A stretch of DNA of 43,483 nucleotides from Thermoleophilia bacterium UBA2241 (GTDB lineage: Bacteria; Actinomycetota; Thermoleophilia; UBA2241), in the NCBI GenBank assembly GCA_002347645.1, contig DDYF01000020.1, positions 1 through 43,483 of the forward strand, given 5' to 3'. Shown in pieces: positions 8,465 to 15,919 of the stretch (position 1 is its first letter; each line of letters opens with the position of its first letter). The notes beneath the pieces were generated by a model. The model did no database searches. It was not told the DNA's origin and saw only the letters and a list, made by a program, of their open reading frames with translations. The position numbers were made by a program, and so were the translations under genes.

Positions 8465-8473
8465 AGTATAGCA
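8465..8473 (-). promoter_or_regulatory. Extended -10 promoter of the radical SAM / two-component operon
   Basis: The minus strand reads TGCTATACT, an extended -10 box (TGn plus near-consensus hexamer) with no good -35. The predicted start site coincides with the GTG at 8458, implying a leaderless transcript. Confidence 0.5.
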
Positions 8474-8478
8474 GGGGG

Positions 8479-8484
8479 TACAAT
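8479..8484 (+). promoter_or_regulatory. -10 box for the phosphatase/amrS pair
   Basis: TACAAT on the plus strand lies 33 nt before the GTG of the phosphatase gene, which itself has GAAGGA as ribosome site. No convincing -35 hexamer is present. It lies back to back with the divergent radical SAM promoter. Confidence 0.35.
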
Positions 8485-8517
8485 GGGCTCCTGCCCCGTC
8501 ACCACGAAGGACAGCGC

Positions 8518-9471
8518 GTGAACGAGATCACCGACCACCTGATCGAGCTGTGCGACGGGCTGCGGCGCGTCGTCCTGCCGTCCCTCGGCTCGCATGCCGC
8601 CCGCGGACATACCGGCGTGGCCGTCGGGGGGGACGTCACGTTCGGCATCGACGAGGAGGCCGAGCGCTACCTCGTCGCGCACATGCGGGAGCGGCTCCCG
8701 AACTGGGCGTTCTACTCGGAAGACGGCGGCCTCCAGGGCGCCGACGATCCGGCGATCGTGCTGGTGGTGGACCCCGTCGACGGTACCCGGCCAGCGGCCG
8801 CCGGCTTCGAGATGGCCTGTGTCAGCGTCGCGGCGGTCCCCGGTGGCGGGGAGCCGACCATGGGCGATGTGGTCGCCGCTGCGGTCCAGGAGATCAAGTC
8901 CGGCGCCCTGTTCGTCGCCGAGAAGGGCGCCGGCTTCTCGATGCGGGACGGCGACGGGACGGCCTTGCCCTTTCGCCCCAGCCCGGGTGCCGACGTCGAG
9001 CGCCTGTTCTGGGCGCTGGGCTTTCGCGGACGACCCGCCGTGGTGCTCGCCGGCGTGCTGGCGGAGCTCATCGACACGTCCTCGGTCGGGGGCGCCGTCT
9101 TCGACATCGGCTCCGCGACGTATTCCGTGACGCGTATCCTCACCGGCCAGCTGGATGCGTACGTCGACATCGGCCCGGCCATCATCGCCGCTCACCCCTC
9201 GCTCGAGGCCGAGTTCCGCCGGGTCGGCCGTGGCCACGTGCTGTGCAACTCGCCGTACGATCTCGCCGCGGTCCACCTGCTCTGTCGCGAGGCCGGCGTG
9301 CCGATCGGCGACGCCGAAGGCGCGCCGCTCGAGGGCCGGCCTGTCCTCGGGTCGGATGCCGGGTACCAGATGGCGTGCATCGCCGCGGCCAACCACGAGC
9401 TTCAGCAACGCCTGGTCGAGGTCGTGCAGCGCGGCATCCGCGACTTCGTGCATCCGCCGGTGCCGGCGTGA
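8518..9471 (+). CDS. Inositol monophosphatase family protein
   Basis: The 317-residue protein contains the metal-binding layout of Mg2+-dependent inositol monophosphatase/FBPase-like enzymes: FYSEDGG (residues 64-70, first metal site), VVDPVDGTRPAAAGFEMACVS (the DPxDGT loop) and a C-terminal VLGSDAGYQMACIAAANHEL segment. The usual WDxAA motif near the C-terminal third is altered to VFDIGSATYSV followed by a later GPAIIAAHPSLEAEF, so substrate specificity is uncertain. Possible substrates are inositol phosphate, fructose bisphosphate or a nucleotide phosphate. The start GTG follows GAAGGA at proper spacing. The stop overlaps the GTG of the AmrS gene, so both are co-translated. Confidence 0.85.
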   Translation: MNEITDHLIELCDGLRRVVLPSLGSHAARGHTGVAVGGDVTFGIDEEAERYLVAHMRERLPNWAFYSEDGGLQGADDPAIVLVVDPVDGTRPAAAGFEMACVSVAAVPGGGEPTMGDVVAAAVQEIKSGALFVAEKGAGFSMRDGDGTALPFRPSPGADVERLFWALGFRGRPAVVLAGVLAELIDTSSVGGAVFDIGSATYSVTRILTGQLDAYVDIGPAIIAAHPSLEAEFRRVGRGHVLCNSPYDLAAVHLLCREAGVPIGDAEGAPLEGRPVLGSDAGYQMACIAAANHELQQRLVEVVQRGIRDFVHPPVPA

Positions 9472-10508
9472 GCGCGCCTGAGCTGCATGAGGCGATGCTC
9501 TTCGAGCGTCGCGAGGACGGCTCCGTGCAGTGCCGCGTCTGCCCGCGGCGCTGCGTGATCGCCGAGGGCAAGAGCGGGGTGTGCCGTGCCCGTCTCAACC
9601 GTGAGGGGACGTTGTACGCCGTCATCTACGGACGCGTCTGCAGCGTCGCCGCCGATCCCATCGAGAAGAAGCCCCTGTACCACTTCTTCCCCGGCACCAC
9701 CGTGCTCTCGCTAGGGAGCGTCGGCTGCAACTTCACCTGCCGCCACTGCCAGAACTGGCAGATCGCGCACGCGGACGCCACGGCCGTGGCCCGCGACTTG
9801 CGCGAGTTGCCCGTACGCAACCTGCCGGTGCTGGCCGACCACAACGGGTGCCGCGGCGTCGCCTGGACGTACAACGAGCCCACGATATGGCTGGAGTACA
9901 TCCTCGACGGCGCTCAGGTCGCGCACGAGCACGGTCTCTATACCGTCATGGTGACGAACGGCTACATCACGGACGAGGCGCTCGACGTGCTCGCCCCCCA
10001 CATCGACGCGTATCGGGTCGACGTCAAGGGCTTCAGTGCCGAGGCCTACCACGAGCTCTGCCGCATCAAGGACTACAGCCCGGTGCTCAGAGCGGCGAAG
10101 CGGGCGAAGGACGAGTTCGGCTGCCACGTCGAGATCGTCACCAACGTGATCCCGACGCTCAACGACGATGACGCGATGCTTCGCGATCTCGCGCGCTGGG
10201 TCGTCGCCGACCTGGGGCCCGACACGCCTTGGCACGTGACGCGCTTCATGCCCTATCTGGAGCTGGCCCACCTTCCGGCGACACCCATACGCACGCTCGA
10301 GCGGGCGGTCGAGATCGGCCGCGACGAGGGCCTGCGCTTCGTCTACGTGGGCAACGTGCCGGGTCACGAAGGGGAGAACACGGTCTGCCCGAAGTGTAGA
10401 CGGCTCCTCGTGAGGCGAACCGGCTACGAGATTGAGGACGTCGCGCTCAGGGGAACATTCTGTGCGATGTGTGGAGAGAACGTGAACGTGCGCACGAGCG
10501 TGAAGTGA
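9468..10508 (+). CDS. amrS: AmrS: radical SAM enzyme of the AMMECR1/Memo/radical SAM system
   Basis: The 346-residue protein shows the PflA-like architecture of AmrS: an N-terminal cysteine set (Cys22, Cys25, Cys29, Cys39), YHFFPGTTVLSLGSVGCNF leading into the SAM-cluster motif C87-x3-C91-x2-C94 (CNFTCRHCQNW), WTYNEPTIWLEY and DAYRVDVKGF, and a C-terminal pair of CxxC motifs (CPKCRR, CAMCGEN). The function of the AmmeMemoRadiSam trio is not established in general. The partner genes AMMECR1 and Memo are not in this window. The start is the GTG at 9468 inside the stop of the phosphatase gene; the open frame extends upstream but is antisense-like noise over the phosphatase gene. Confidence 0.92.
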   Translation: MSAPELHEAMLFERREDGSVQCRVCPRRCVIAEGKSGVCRARLNREGTLYAVIYGRVCSVAADPIEKKPLYHFFPGTTVLSLGSVGCNFTCRHCQNWQIAHADATAVARDLRELPVRNLPVLADHNGCRGVAWTYNEPTIWLEYILDGAQVAHEHGLYTVMVTNGYITDEALDVLAPHIDAYRVDVKGFSAEAYHELCRIKDYSPVLRAAKRAKDEFGCHVEIVTNVIPTLNDDDAMLRDLARWVVADLGPDTPWHVTRFMPYLELAHLPATPIRTLERAVEIGRDEGLRFVYVGNVPGHEGENTVCPKCRRLLVRRTGYEIEDVALRGTFCAMCGENVNVRTSVK

Positions 10509-10554
10509 TGTGCGGGTAGCTTGAAGGGCGCTCCGACCGATAGGATTCTTGGGC

Positions 10555-10977
10555 GTGAACGAGTTCGTCAATCTGGATATCCCCGCACAGGCTGAGTACG
10601 TCGTGCTCGGTCGGCTCGCACTGGCCGGGCTTCTACGTGGTCGCGGCTACTCCGAAGATGCTGTCGCCGACCTTAAGCTCGCCCTCACCGAGGCATGCTC
10701 CAACTCCGTCCGGCACGCCTACGATCATGACGACGGCCAAGTGCACCTCTCCTTCGTGCTGCACGACGACCGCGTCATCATCCGCATCCGCGACGAAGGC
10801 GCGGGGTTCCGCGAGGACGAAGAGGACTGCCCGGCCTGCCGCGCCATCCCCGAGATCAAGCTCGGCGACGGCGGCATGGGCATCTCCATCATCCGGGCCG
10901 TGGTGGACGAGTTCAGCCTGGAGAGGCCGCCCGAGGGCGGCACGGTGCTCGTCCTCACCAAGCGCTGCGACGCCTGA
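10555..10977 (+). CDS. Anti-sigma factor / serine-protein kinase (RsbW/SpoIIAB-like HATPase)
   Basis: This 140-residue single-domain protein has the GHKL ATPase motifs of anti-sigma kinases: LALTEACSNSVRHAY (N box, residues 43-57), IRDEGAGF (G1) and GDGGMGISIIRAVVDEF (G2). Between them is a short CPACRAIPE insert. Family members bind and inhibit a sigma factor and phosphorylate an anti-anti-sigma protein; no sigma factor or antagonist is adjacent. I place the start at GTG 10555 because AGGA lies nine bases before it; the TTG six bases earlier would be too close to that site. A -10 like TAGGAT (10541-10546) lies directly upstream. Confidence 0.85.
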   Translation: MNEFVNLDIPAQAEYVVLGRLALAGLLRGRGYSEDAVADLKLALTEACSNSVRHAYDHDDGQVHLSFVLHDDRVIIRIRDEGAGFREDEEDCPACRAIPEIKLGDGGMGISIIRAVVDEFSLERPPEGGTVLVLTKRCDA

Positions 10978-11017
10978 CGCGCCCGCGCCGCCGGACGCCG
11001 GCGCTACACTCGCCTTC

Positions 11018-11752
11018 GTGACCTCTCTCGAGCACATGGCGGCCGCGTTCGGCATGGACTCCCGTCAGGCCGAAGCACTACGCCGGTACGTCGACCTGCT
11101 CCTTGGCTGGCGCCGTGCCAACGTGACCGGCGTGCGCGGCCGCGACGAGGCGGCCGACCGTCTGCTCGGCGACTCGCTGGCGCTCCTCGACGTCGGGGCG
11201 CTCCACTGCGCCGGGACACGATGGCTCGACCTCGGCGCCGGGGCGGGGATCCCCGGGATCCCCCTCGCCGTTGCTCGCACGACCTCGAACCTGACACTGC
11301 TGGAAGCGTCGGCGAAGAAGTGCGCCTTCCTGGAGGCGGCGGTCGTGGAGGCCGACGTGGCCGATAGGGCGGCCGTGGTCTGCGCGCGGAGCGAGGAGTA
11401 CGCCGCCGCGCGCCCGGCCGGCGCCGGAGACGCGGCCGCCGGGCGCGAGGCGTTCGACGTCGTCTTCGCGCGCGCGGTGGCGAGCCTGGCCGCCGTCGTC
11501 GAGCTGGCGGCGCCGCTGCTGGCCGCGGGCGGCGTCCTGCTGGCCGTCAAGAGCGCAGACGGGGCGGCAGCGGAAGCCCATGACGGCGACGCGGCGGCGA
11601 CCCGCTGCGGCCTCTCGCCCGGCGTTGCTGAGGCGCTCGAACGGTCACCACTCGCCGGCTCTGTCTGCGTCGTCTACACGAAGCGGACGGCGGCGCCCGC
11701 GTGGCTTCCGCGCCGCCCCGGCGTGGCGGCCAAACGGCCGCTGACGTCGTAG
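11018..11752 (+). CDS. rsmG: 16S rRNA (guanine-527-N7) methyltransferase RsmG
   Basis: The 244-residue protein has RsmG features: RYVDLLLGWRRANVTGVR near the N-terminus, GDSLALL, and the SAM-binding LDLGAGAGIPGIPLAV motif at about residues 69-84, followed by LLEASAKKCAFLE and FDVVFARAVASL. It methylates G527 in the 530 loop of 16S rRNA. The order rsmG-parA-parB is the conserved arrangement found near the chromosome origin in many bacteria. A TACACT -10 element at 11005-11010 sits just before the GTG start, suggesting a leaderless message. Residues around 128-140 (AAARPAGAGDAAAG) form a low-complexity insertion, whose DNA includes a 10-bp inverted repeat. Confidence 0.93.
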   Translation: MTSLEHMAAAFGMDSRQAEALRRYVDLLLGWRRANVTGVRGRDEAADRLLGDSLALLDVGALHCAGTRWLDLGAGAGIPGIPLAVARTTSNLTLLEASAKKCAFLEAAVVEADVADRAAVVCARSEEYAAARPAGAGDAAAGREAFDVVFARAVASLAAVVELAAPLLAAGGVLLAVKSADGAAAEAHDGDAAATRCGLSPGVAEALERSPLAGSVCVVYTKRTAAPAWLPRRPGVAAKRPLTS

Positions 11753-11878
11753 GCGTTGCCGGCCGAGCAGCTCGCGCCGCCACGACGCGCCCGCTGCGCC
11801 GTCGCCTTGCAGCGGCCTTGCCGTGCGCTGGCGGGTGACCCGGCGCGCCAGTATCATCGCCGCCATGGGAGTTTGCCC

Positions 11879-12640
11879 GTGACGCGCATCGTCGCCGTGA
11901 CGAACCAAAAGGGGGGCGTCGGTAAGACGACCACCGCGATCAACCTCGCCGCCTGCCTTGCCGAGGCGGGCGTCCGCGCGCTCCTCGTCGACCTTGACCC
12001 GCAGGCGAACGCGTCGGCCGGACTCGGTGTGCGCGGCGCGGAGCCCGCCCAGTCGACCTATGGCGTCCTGGCGGGAGACACGTCCGTCGGAGCTGTGGCC
12101 GTGCCGACGGCCGTGCCCGGTCTCGACCTCGTGCCCGCCTGCGCCGACCTCGCTGGCGCCGTCGCGGAGCTGGTCAACGTGGACGACGGCGATTTCGCCC
12201 TCGCGCAGGCCCTCGCCGGTCAGCTCGACCGGTACCAGTTCGTGTTCATCGACTGCCCCCCGTCCCTCGGCGTCCTCACGGTGAACGCCCTCGTTGCCGC
12301 GCGCGAGGTCCTCATCCCGGTCCAGGCCGAGTACTTCGCGCTCGAGGGGCTTGCGCAGTTGCTCGAGACCGTGGCGCTCGTTCGCCAGCGCCTGAACCCC
12401 GACCTGCGGATCCTCGGTGTCCTCGTGACCATGCTCGACGGAAGGACGCGGATCGCCCGCGAGGTGACGGCCGACGTCCGGGAGCACCTCGCGGCTCACG
12501 TGTTCGATGTCGCCGTGCCGCGCAACGTGCGCCTCGCCGAAGCGCCGAGCTACGGCCTGCCCATCTCGCGTTACGACGCCGGCTGCGCCGGCAGCGACGC
12601 GTACTTCGACCTGGCCAAGGAGGTCGTCTCACGTGGCTGA
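11879..12640 (+). CDS. parA: Chromosome-partitioning ATPase ParA/Soj
   Basis: The 253-residue ATPase carries the deviant Walker A KGGVGKTT at residues 11-18, the Walker A' VDLDPQANASAGLG and the Walker B FIDCPPSLGVLTVNAL. It drives segregation of origins through ParB-stimulated ATP hydrolysis on nucleoid DNA. The start GTG at 11879 follows GGGAG at 7 nt; a TATCAT -10 element lies at 11852-11857. The 3' end overlaps parB by 8 nt. Confidence 0.96.
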   Translation: MTRIVAVTNQKGGVGKTTTAINLAACLAEAGVRALLVDLDPQANASAGLGVRGAEPAQSTYGVLAGDTSVGAVAVPTAVPGLDLVPACADLAGAVAELVNVDDGDFALAQALAGQLDRYQFVFIDCPPSLGVLTVNALVAAREVLIPVQAEYFALEGLAQLLETVALVRQRLNPDLRILGVLVTMLDGRTRIAREVTADVREHLAAHVFDVAVPRNVRLAEAPSYGLPISRYDAGCAGSDAYFDLAKEVVSRG

Positions 12641-13619
12641 GAGCCCAGGACCACAGAGCGGCAGGAAGCGTGCTCTCGGCAGGGGGCTCGGCGCCCTCAT
12701 CGGCGAGGGGTCCGCGGCTCTCGGCAGGGCCGGTACGGCCCCCGGCGAGGGACGCCTCCGCGACCTGCCGCTGGACGCCATCAGCGTGAATCCTCGGCAG
12801 CCGCGGCGCGCCTTCGACGAGGAGGACCTTGCCGAGCTTGCCGCGTCCGTCAAGGCACTCGGCGTCGTCCAGCCGGTCGTCGTGCGACCGTTGACGCAAG
12901 CGGTGGTCCGGAACACGCCCGACGATGCCGCCGCGACCTCCGACACCATGGCCGGCGTGATCGCCGACGCTCGGCAGGTGCCGCGCTACGAGCTGATCGC
13001 CGGGGAGCGCCGGCTGCGCGCCGCCCGGCTTGCGGGCCTGGACGTGATACCCGCGCTGGTGAGGCCGGCCGACGAGGCGGGCGCGCTCGAGATCGCGCTG
13101 GCCGAGAACGTCGCCCGTGAGGACCTGAACGCGATTGAAGAAGCGCAAGCGTTCGCGGCGCTGGTCGACGAGTTCGGGCTCACGCACGAGCACGTCGGCG
13201 AGCTGGTGGGCCGGAGCCGCGTGTCGGTGACGAACACGCTGCGCCTGCTCGAGCTCCCCGACGAGGTGCAGCGCATGATCGAGCGCGGCGAGCTCAGCGA
13301 GGGGCACGGGCGGGCGTTGCTGGGTCTGGCCGACCACGGCCGCCGGCGCAGCGTCGCCAAGCTCGTGGCCGACAAGGGCCTCAGCGTGCGCGAGACAGAG
13401 GCGCTGGTGCGCAAGTTGTCGGCGCCGGAGAAGGCGGCGACGTCGTCTTCGTCATCGGCCGGCGCCGACCTCGCAGAACTCGTGGACGAGCTCTACGGCG
13501 TCCTCGAGACGCCGGTGTCGATCCGCAGCGGCAAGCGCGGCGGCAAGATCCAGATCGCGTTCAGGAACCAGACGGAGCTAGAGCGGCTCGTCGCGCTGCT
13601 GCGCACCCTGGCGCGTTGA
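12633..13619 (+). CDS. parB: Chromosome-partitioning protein ParB/Spo0J with an insertion in the CTPase domain
   Basis: The 328-residue protein starts with the Soj-activating type of basic N-terminus (GRKRALGRGLGALIGEG), then the ParB nuclease-like/CTPase domain with NPRQPRRAFDEEDL, GERRLRAARLAGLDVIPALVR and ALAENVAREDLNAIEEAQA, the central HTH (LTHEHVGELVGRSRVSVTNTLRLL) and a C-terminal dimerisation domain. Between VVVRPL and YELIAGERR, where relatives usually have only a few residues, there is an extra stretch of about 30 residues (TQAVVRNTPDDAAATSD onward). The GTG start at 12633 lies within the end of parA. I found no convincing parS 16-mer in the window. Confidence 0.95.
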   Translation: MAESPGPQSGRKRALGRGLGALIGEGSAALGRAGTAPGEGRLRDLPLDAISVNPRQPRRAFDEEDLAELAASVKALGVVQPVVVRPLTQAVVRNTPDDAAATSDTMAGVIADARQVPRYELIAGERRLRAARLAGLDVIPALVRPADEAGALEIALAENVAREDLNAIEEAQAFAALVDEFGLTHEHVGELVGRSRVSVTNTLRLLELPDEVQRMIERGELSEGHGRALLGLADHGRRRSVAKLVADKGLSVRETEALVRKLSAPEKAATSSSSSAGADLAELVDELYGVLETPVSIRSGKRGGKIQIAFRNQTELERLVALLRTLAR

Positions 13620-13650
13620 GGCCGACGCCGCCCGAGGAGGCATGAGCGAA

Positions 13651-13680
13651 GCGGAGGGCCGGCTCTCGCCGGCCCTCCGC
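13651..13680 (+). terminator. Strong stem-loop after parB
   Basis: A perfect 13-bp stem, GCGGAGGGCCGGC (13651-13663) and its complement (13668-13680), with a TCTC loop lies 31 nt after the parB stop. There is no T-tract. It separates the conserved par region from the accessory block and also lies just downstream of the convergent amidohydrolase gene. Confidence 0.7.
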
Positions 13681-13760
13681 GCCTCACGAATCGCTCGCGG
13701 GCTGGGGCACCGCAGCGGCCGACAGATCGCCGCCGCGGCGGCTCCAGCACCTCTGTGGCG

Positions 13761-15560
13761 CTACCTGAGTGCGCCCTTTCCGAGCCTGGACACCGTGATC
13801 GGCGTCTCGTCGGCCATGTAGACCGTCTCGCCGCCGACCAGCGTCATCTCACAGTTCATGTCGAAAATCTCGTCGGTGGTCGCCTTGTACCAGTCCTTGT
13901 CCCAGATCGCGATGTCGGCGTACTTGCCCACCTCGACGGAGCCGATGTCGTCCTCCATGAAGAGCAGATGCGCGCCCGACCGCGTGGCTGCACGCATGGC
14001 CTCGTGCACGTCGATGCACTCGTCAAGGCCGAACGGGTGCTCGCCATACAGACCGATAAGCGTGTCCCTGGTGATGGCCGACCAGATGTTGTACTTGGGG
14101 TCGAGCGGGTCGACGGACCAGTCGGTACCGAAGGAATAGGAGATGCCCAGGTTTTCATATGTCCTGTAGGGCATCTCCCGGAGGCTCAACTCGGGACCCA
14201 TCGTGCTCGCGATGACCTCGGTCCACCACATGAAGTCCGGGCTCGTCTGGACAAACCCGGCGTCGTAGTCCCGCTGCAAGTCGACCAGCGTCTGCAGGGC
14301 CTCGTCCGTCGGGATGTCGCAGTGGATGATGGCGTGACGCAGGCCGTAGATCGGGTTGGCCTCCTCCGCGGCCAGGTACGACCCGAGCGCCCAGTCGATC
14401 GCCCGGTCGCCGATGGCGTGGGTCTGCACATGCAGCCCTGCGTCGTGGTACAGCTTCACCTGGGCGCGGTAGAGATCCGGGTCCATGGTGGGCATGCCGT
14501 ACCACCCCGGGTTCGGCGTCGTGAAGTCGGTGAACTGCTCCTCCCAGGACCAGTGCGTCCCTGCGTCCTGGGCACCGTCGAGGAACATCTTGATGCCCTG
14601 CACCCAAAGCATGTCGTCATCCTTGTCGTACGGGTGGATGCGTGGACCCACCTCGTCGATGACGGCTTCTGAGTCCTCGAGCGTGTCCGGGCTCGACCAC
14701 AGCATGCCCGTGCGCACGCTGAGGTCACCATCCGCGTTCACCTCGGAGAAGGCGTCCCAGACCGCGTCGCTGGGGCCTGCGTAGAGGATCGAGGTCACTC
14801 CGACGCTGTTGGCGAAGGGGCCGAAGAACCGGGTGCCCTCCGTCACCTGCTCCTGAGTGTACGGCGGGATCATCGCAGCAACCCACCACACCGCACTCTC
14901 TTTCAGCAGACCTGTGGGGTTGCCGTCCGCGTCCCTGTCGATGAGGCCGCCCGGCGGATCCGGCGTGCTCGCATCGATGCCCGCCAGCTCTAGCGCGTAG
15001 CTGTTCGCCGTCGCTTGGTGGTAGGACGTCTCGAGCAGGAAGACGGGGTTGTCCGGGCTGACCGGGTCGAGGTCAGACGCGTAGATCGGCCGGTGCTCGG
15101 CGAGGTGGACGGCGGCCCACTTGGATCCCTGGACCCACTCACCGGGACCCACGAGATCGCACTGCGCCGCGATCTTGGCTTTCACGTCCTCGATGCTGCT
15201 CACCTGGAGAACGCTCAGGTCCAGCGAGTAGAGTAAGTCCGCCCCGTTGAAGTGCCCGTGGGTGTCGATCATGCCCGGCGTGGCGGTGCGACCGTGCAGG
15301 TCGATGACTACCGTGCGAGCGTTCATGTAGGGCCGAATCTGGTTTCGCGTGCCGACGGCGATGATCCTGCCGTCCTTGATGGCCACGGCCCGCGCGATCG
15401 AGTCGTTCGCGTCGACCGTGATGATCTTGCCGTTGATTAGGACCGTGTCGGCCTTGACGCCCTTGGCTTTGGCGAAGACGCCCGGCGCCACCGCCAAAGC
15501 CAGGATTAGCGCCAGCGCCAGGAACAGCAGGCACCGGCGAAGCCCCATGGCTCTCGTCAT
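13761..15560 (-). CDS. Secreted metal-dependent amidohydrolase (YtcJ-like, Amidohydro_3)
   Basis: The 599-residue protein begins with a signal peptide (hydrophobic residues about 9-28, cleavage near VFAKA). It then shows the amidohydrolase-3 layout: TVLINGKIITVD, ATPGMIDTHGHFNG with the metal-ligand pair His101/His103, HVQTHAIGDRAIDWAL, RHAIIHCDIP, FGTDWSVDPLDP and GKYADIAIWDKD. Relatives hydrolyse amide or imide bonds, but their substrates are mostly unknown. The ATG at 15560 has AAGGGG 6 nt upstream. It neighbours three secreted Ntn-hydrolases, so it may act on the same extracellular amide class. It lacks the TetR-like operator seen before two of those genes. Confidence 0.88.
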   Translation of the reverse strand: MTRAMGLRRCLLFLALALILALAVAPGVFAKAKGVKADTVLINGKIITVDANDSIARAVAIKDGRIIAVGTRNQIRPYMNARTVVIDLHGRTATPGMIDTHGHFNGADLLYSLDLSVLQVSSIEDVKAKIAAQCDLVGPGEWVQGSKWAAVHLAEHRPIYASDLDPVSPDNPVFLLETSYHQATANSYALELAGIDASTPDPPGGLIDRDADGNPTGLLKESAVWWVAAMIPPYTQEQVTEGTRFFGPFANSVGVTSILYAGPSDAVWDAFSEVNADGDLSVRTGMLWSSPDTLEDSEAVIDEVGPRIHPYDKDDDMLWVQGIKMFLDGAQDAGTHWSWEEQFTDFTTPNPGWYGMPTMDPDLYRAQVKLYHDAGLHVQTHAIGDRAIDWALGSYLAAEEANPIYGLRHAIIHCDIPTDEALQTLVDLQRDYDAGFVQTSPDFMWWTEVIASTMGPELSLREMPYRTYENLGISYSFGTDWSVDPLDPKYNIWSAITRDTLIGLYGEHPFGLDECIDVHEAMRAATRSGAHLLFMEDDIGSVEVGKYADIAIWDKDWYKATTDEIFDMNCEMTLVGGETVYMADETPITVSRLGKGALR

Positions 15561-15818
15561 GGTGTACCCCTTAGTCGAGTGATGAAGTCGGCGCCGGACG
15601 GCCGCGGCGTGCGCGCCCTCTCATCCAGCGCGAAAGATCGTCTCGGACTCCCACTTGCGGAAGCGCGTGACGAAGCATCGTTCACGTCATCGACCCTCCT
15701 CGCGTTGCCTTCCATTGCACCCGTGTCGCCACCCTCGAGGATGGAGGAGTGATCGCCTCTTCTCAAGGCGGCCACCGCGGGTCGGTTCGCACGCCACGCC
15801 GTTGCACGTGCGCTTCAA
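15561..15818. other. Intergenic region upstream of the amidohydrolase
   Basis: About 260 nt without a convincing gene. It holds a near-perfect 16-bp palindrome at 15729-15744 (CCACCCTCGAGGATGG), a possible regulator site, and a weak minus-strand promoter-like pair (TTGAGA, 17-nt spacer, CATCCT) overlapping it. A minus-strand ribosome-site-like GAGGAGGG is followed by a two-codon frame (ATGACGTGA). I see no operator of the type found before the hydrolase paralogs. Confidence 0.3.
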
Positions 15819-15852
15819 GGCGGGCGGGGCATGTGCGTGCGCCCCGCCCGCC
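15819..15852 (-). terminator. Stem-loop after the first Ntn-hydrolase gene
   Basis: A perfect 12-bp stem (GGCGGGCGGGGC and its complement) with a 10-nt loop lies 67 nt past the stop of the gene ending at 15920. No T-tract follows. Confidence 0.65.
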
Positions 15853-15919
15853 TCGCGACTACGGCTCTTCCTGCCGTTCTCGGGTCAGTGTCATTGCGGG
15901 GAGTCTCAACCCTCGAGCG

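Noticed and set aside
8455..9453. A 332-codon minus-strand frame opposite the inositol-phosphatase gene
   Set aside because: Composition is Arg/Gly/Asp/His-rich without domain motifs, while the plus strand carries clear metal-binding motifs.
12490..12640. CACGTG-containing sequences in parA that recall parS
   Set aside because: Outside the central CACGTG they match the TGTTTCACGTGAAACA consensus at too few positions.
15600..15693. Minus-strand ORF of about 35 codons in front of the amidohydrolase gene as a further leader peptide
   Set aside because: No ribosome site at proper distance and no similarity to the conserved leader ORFs.
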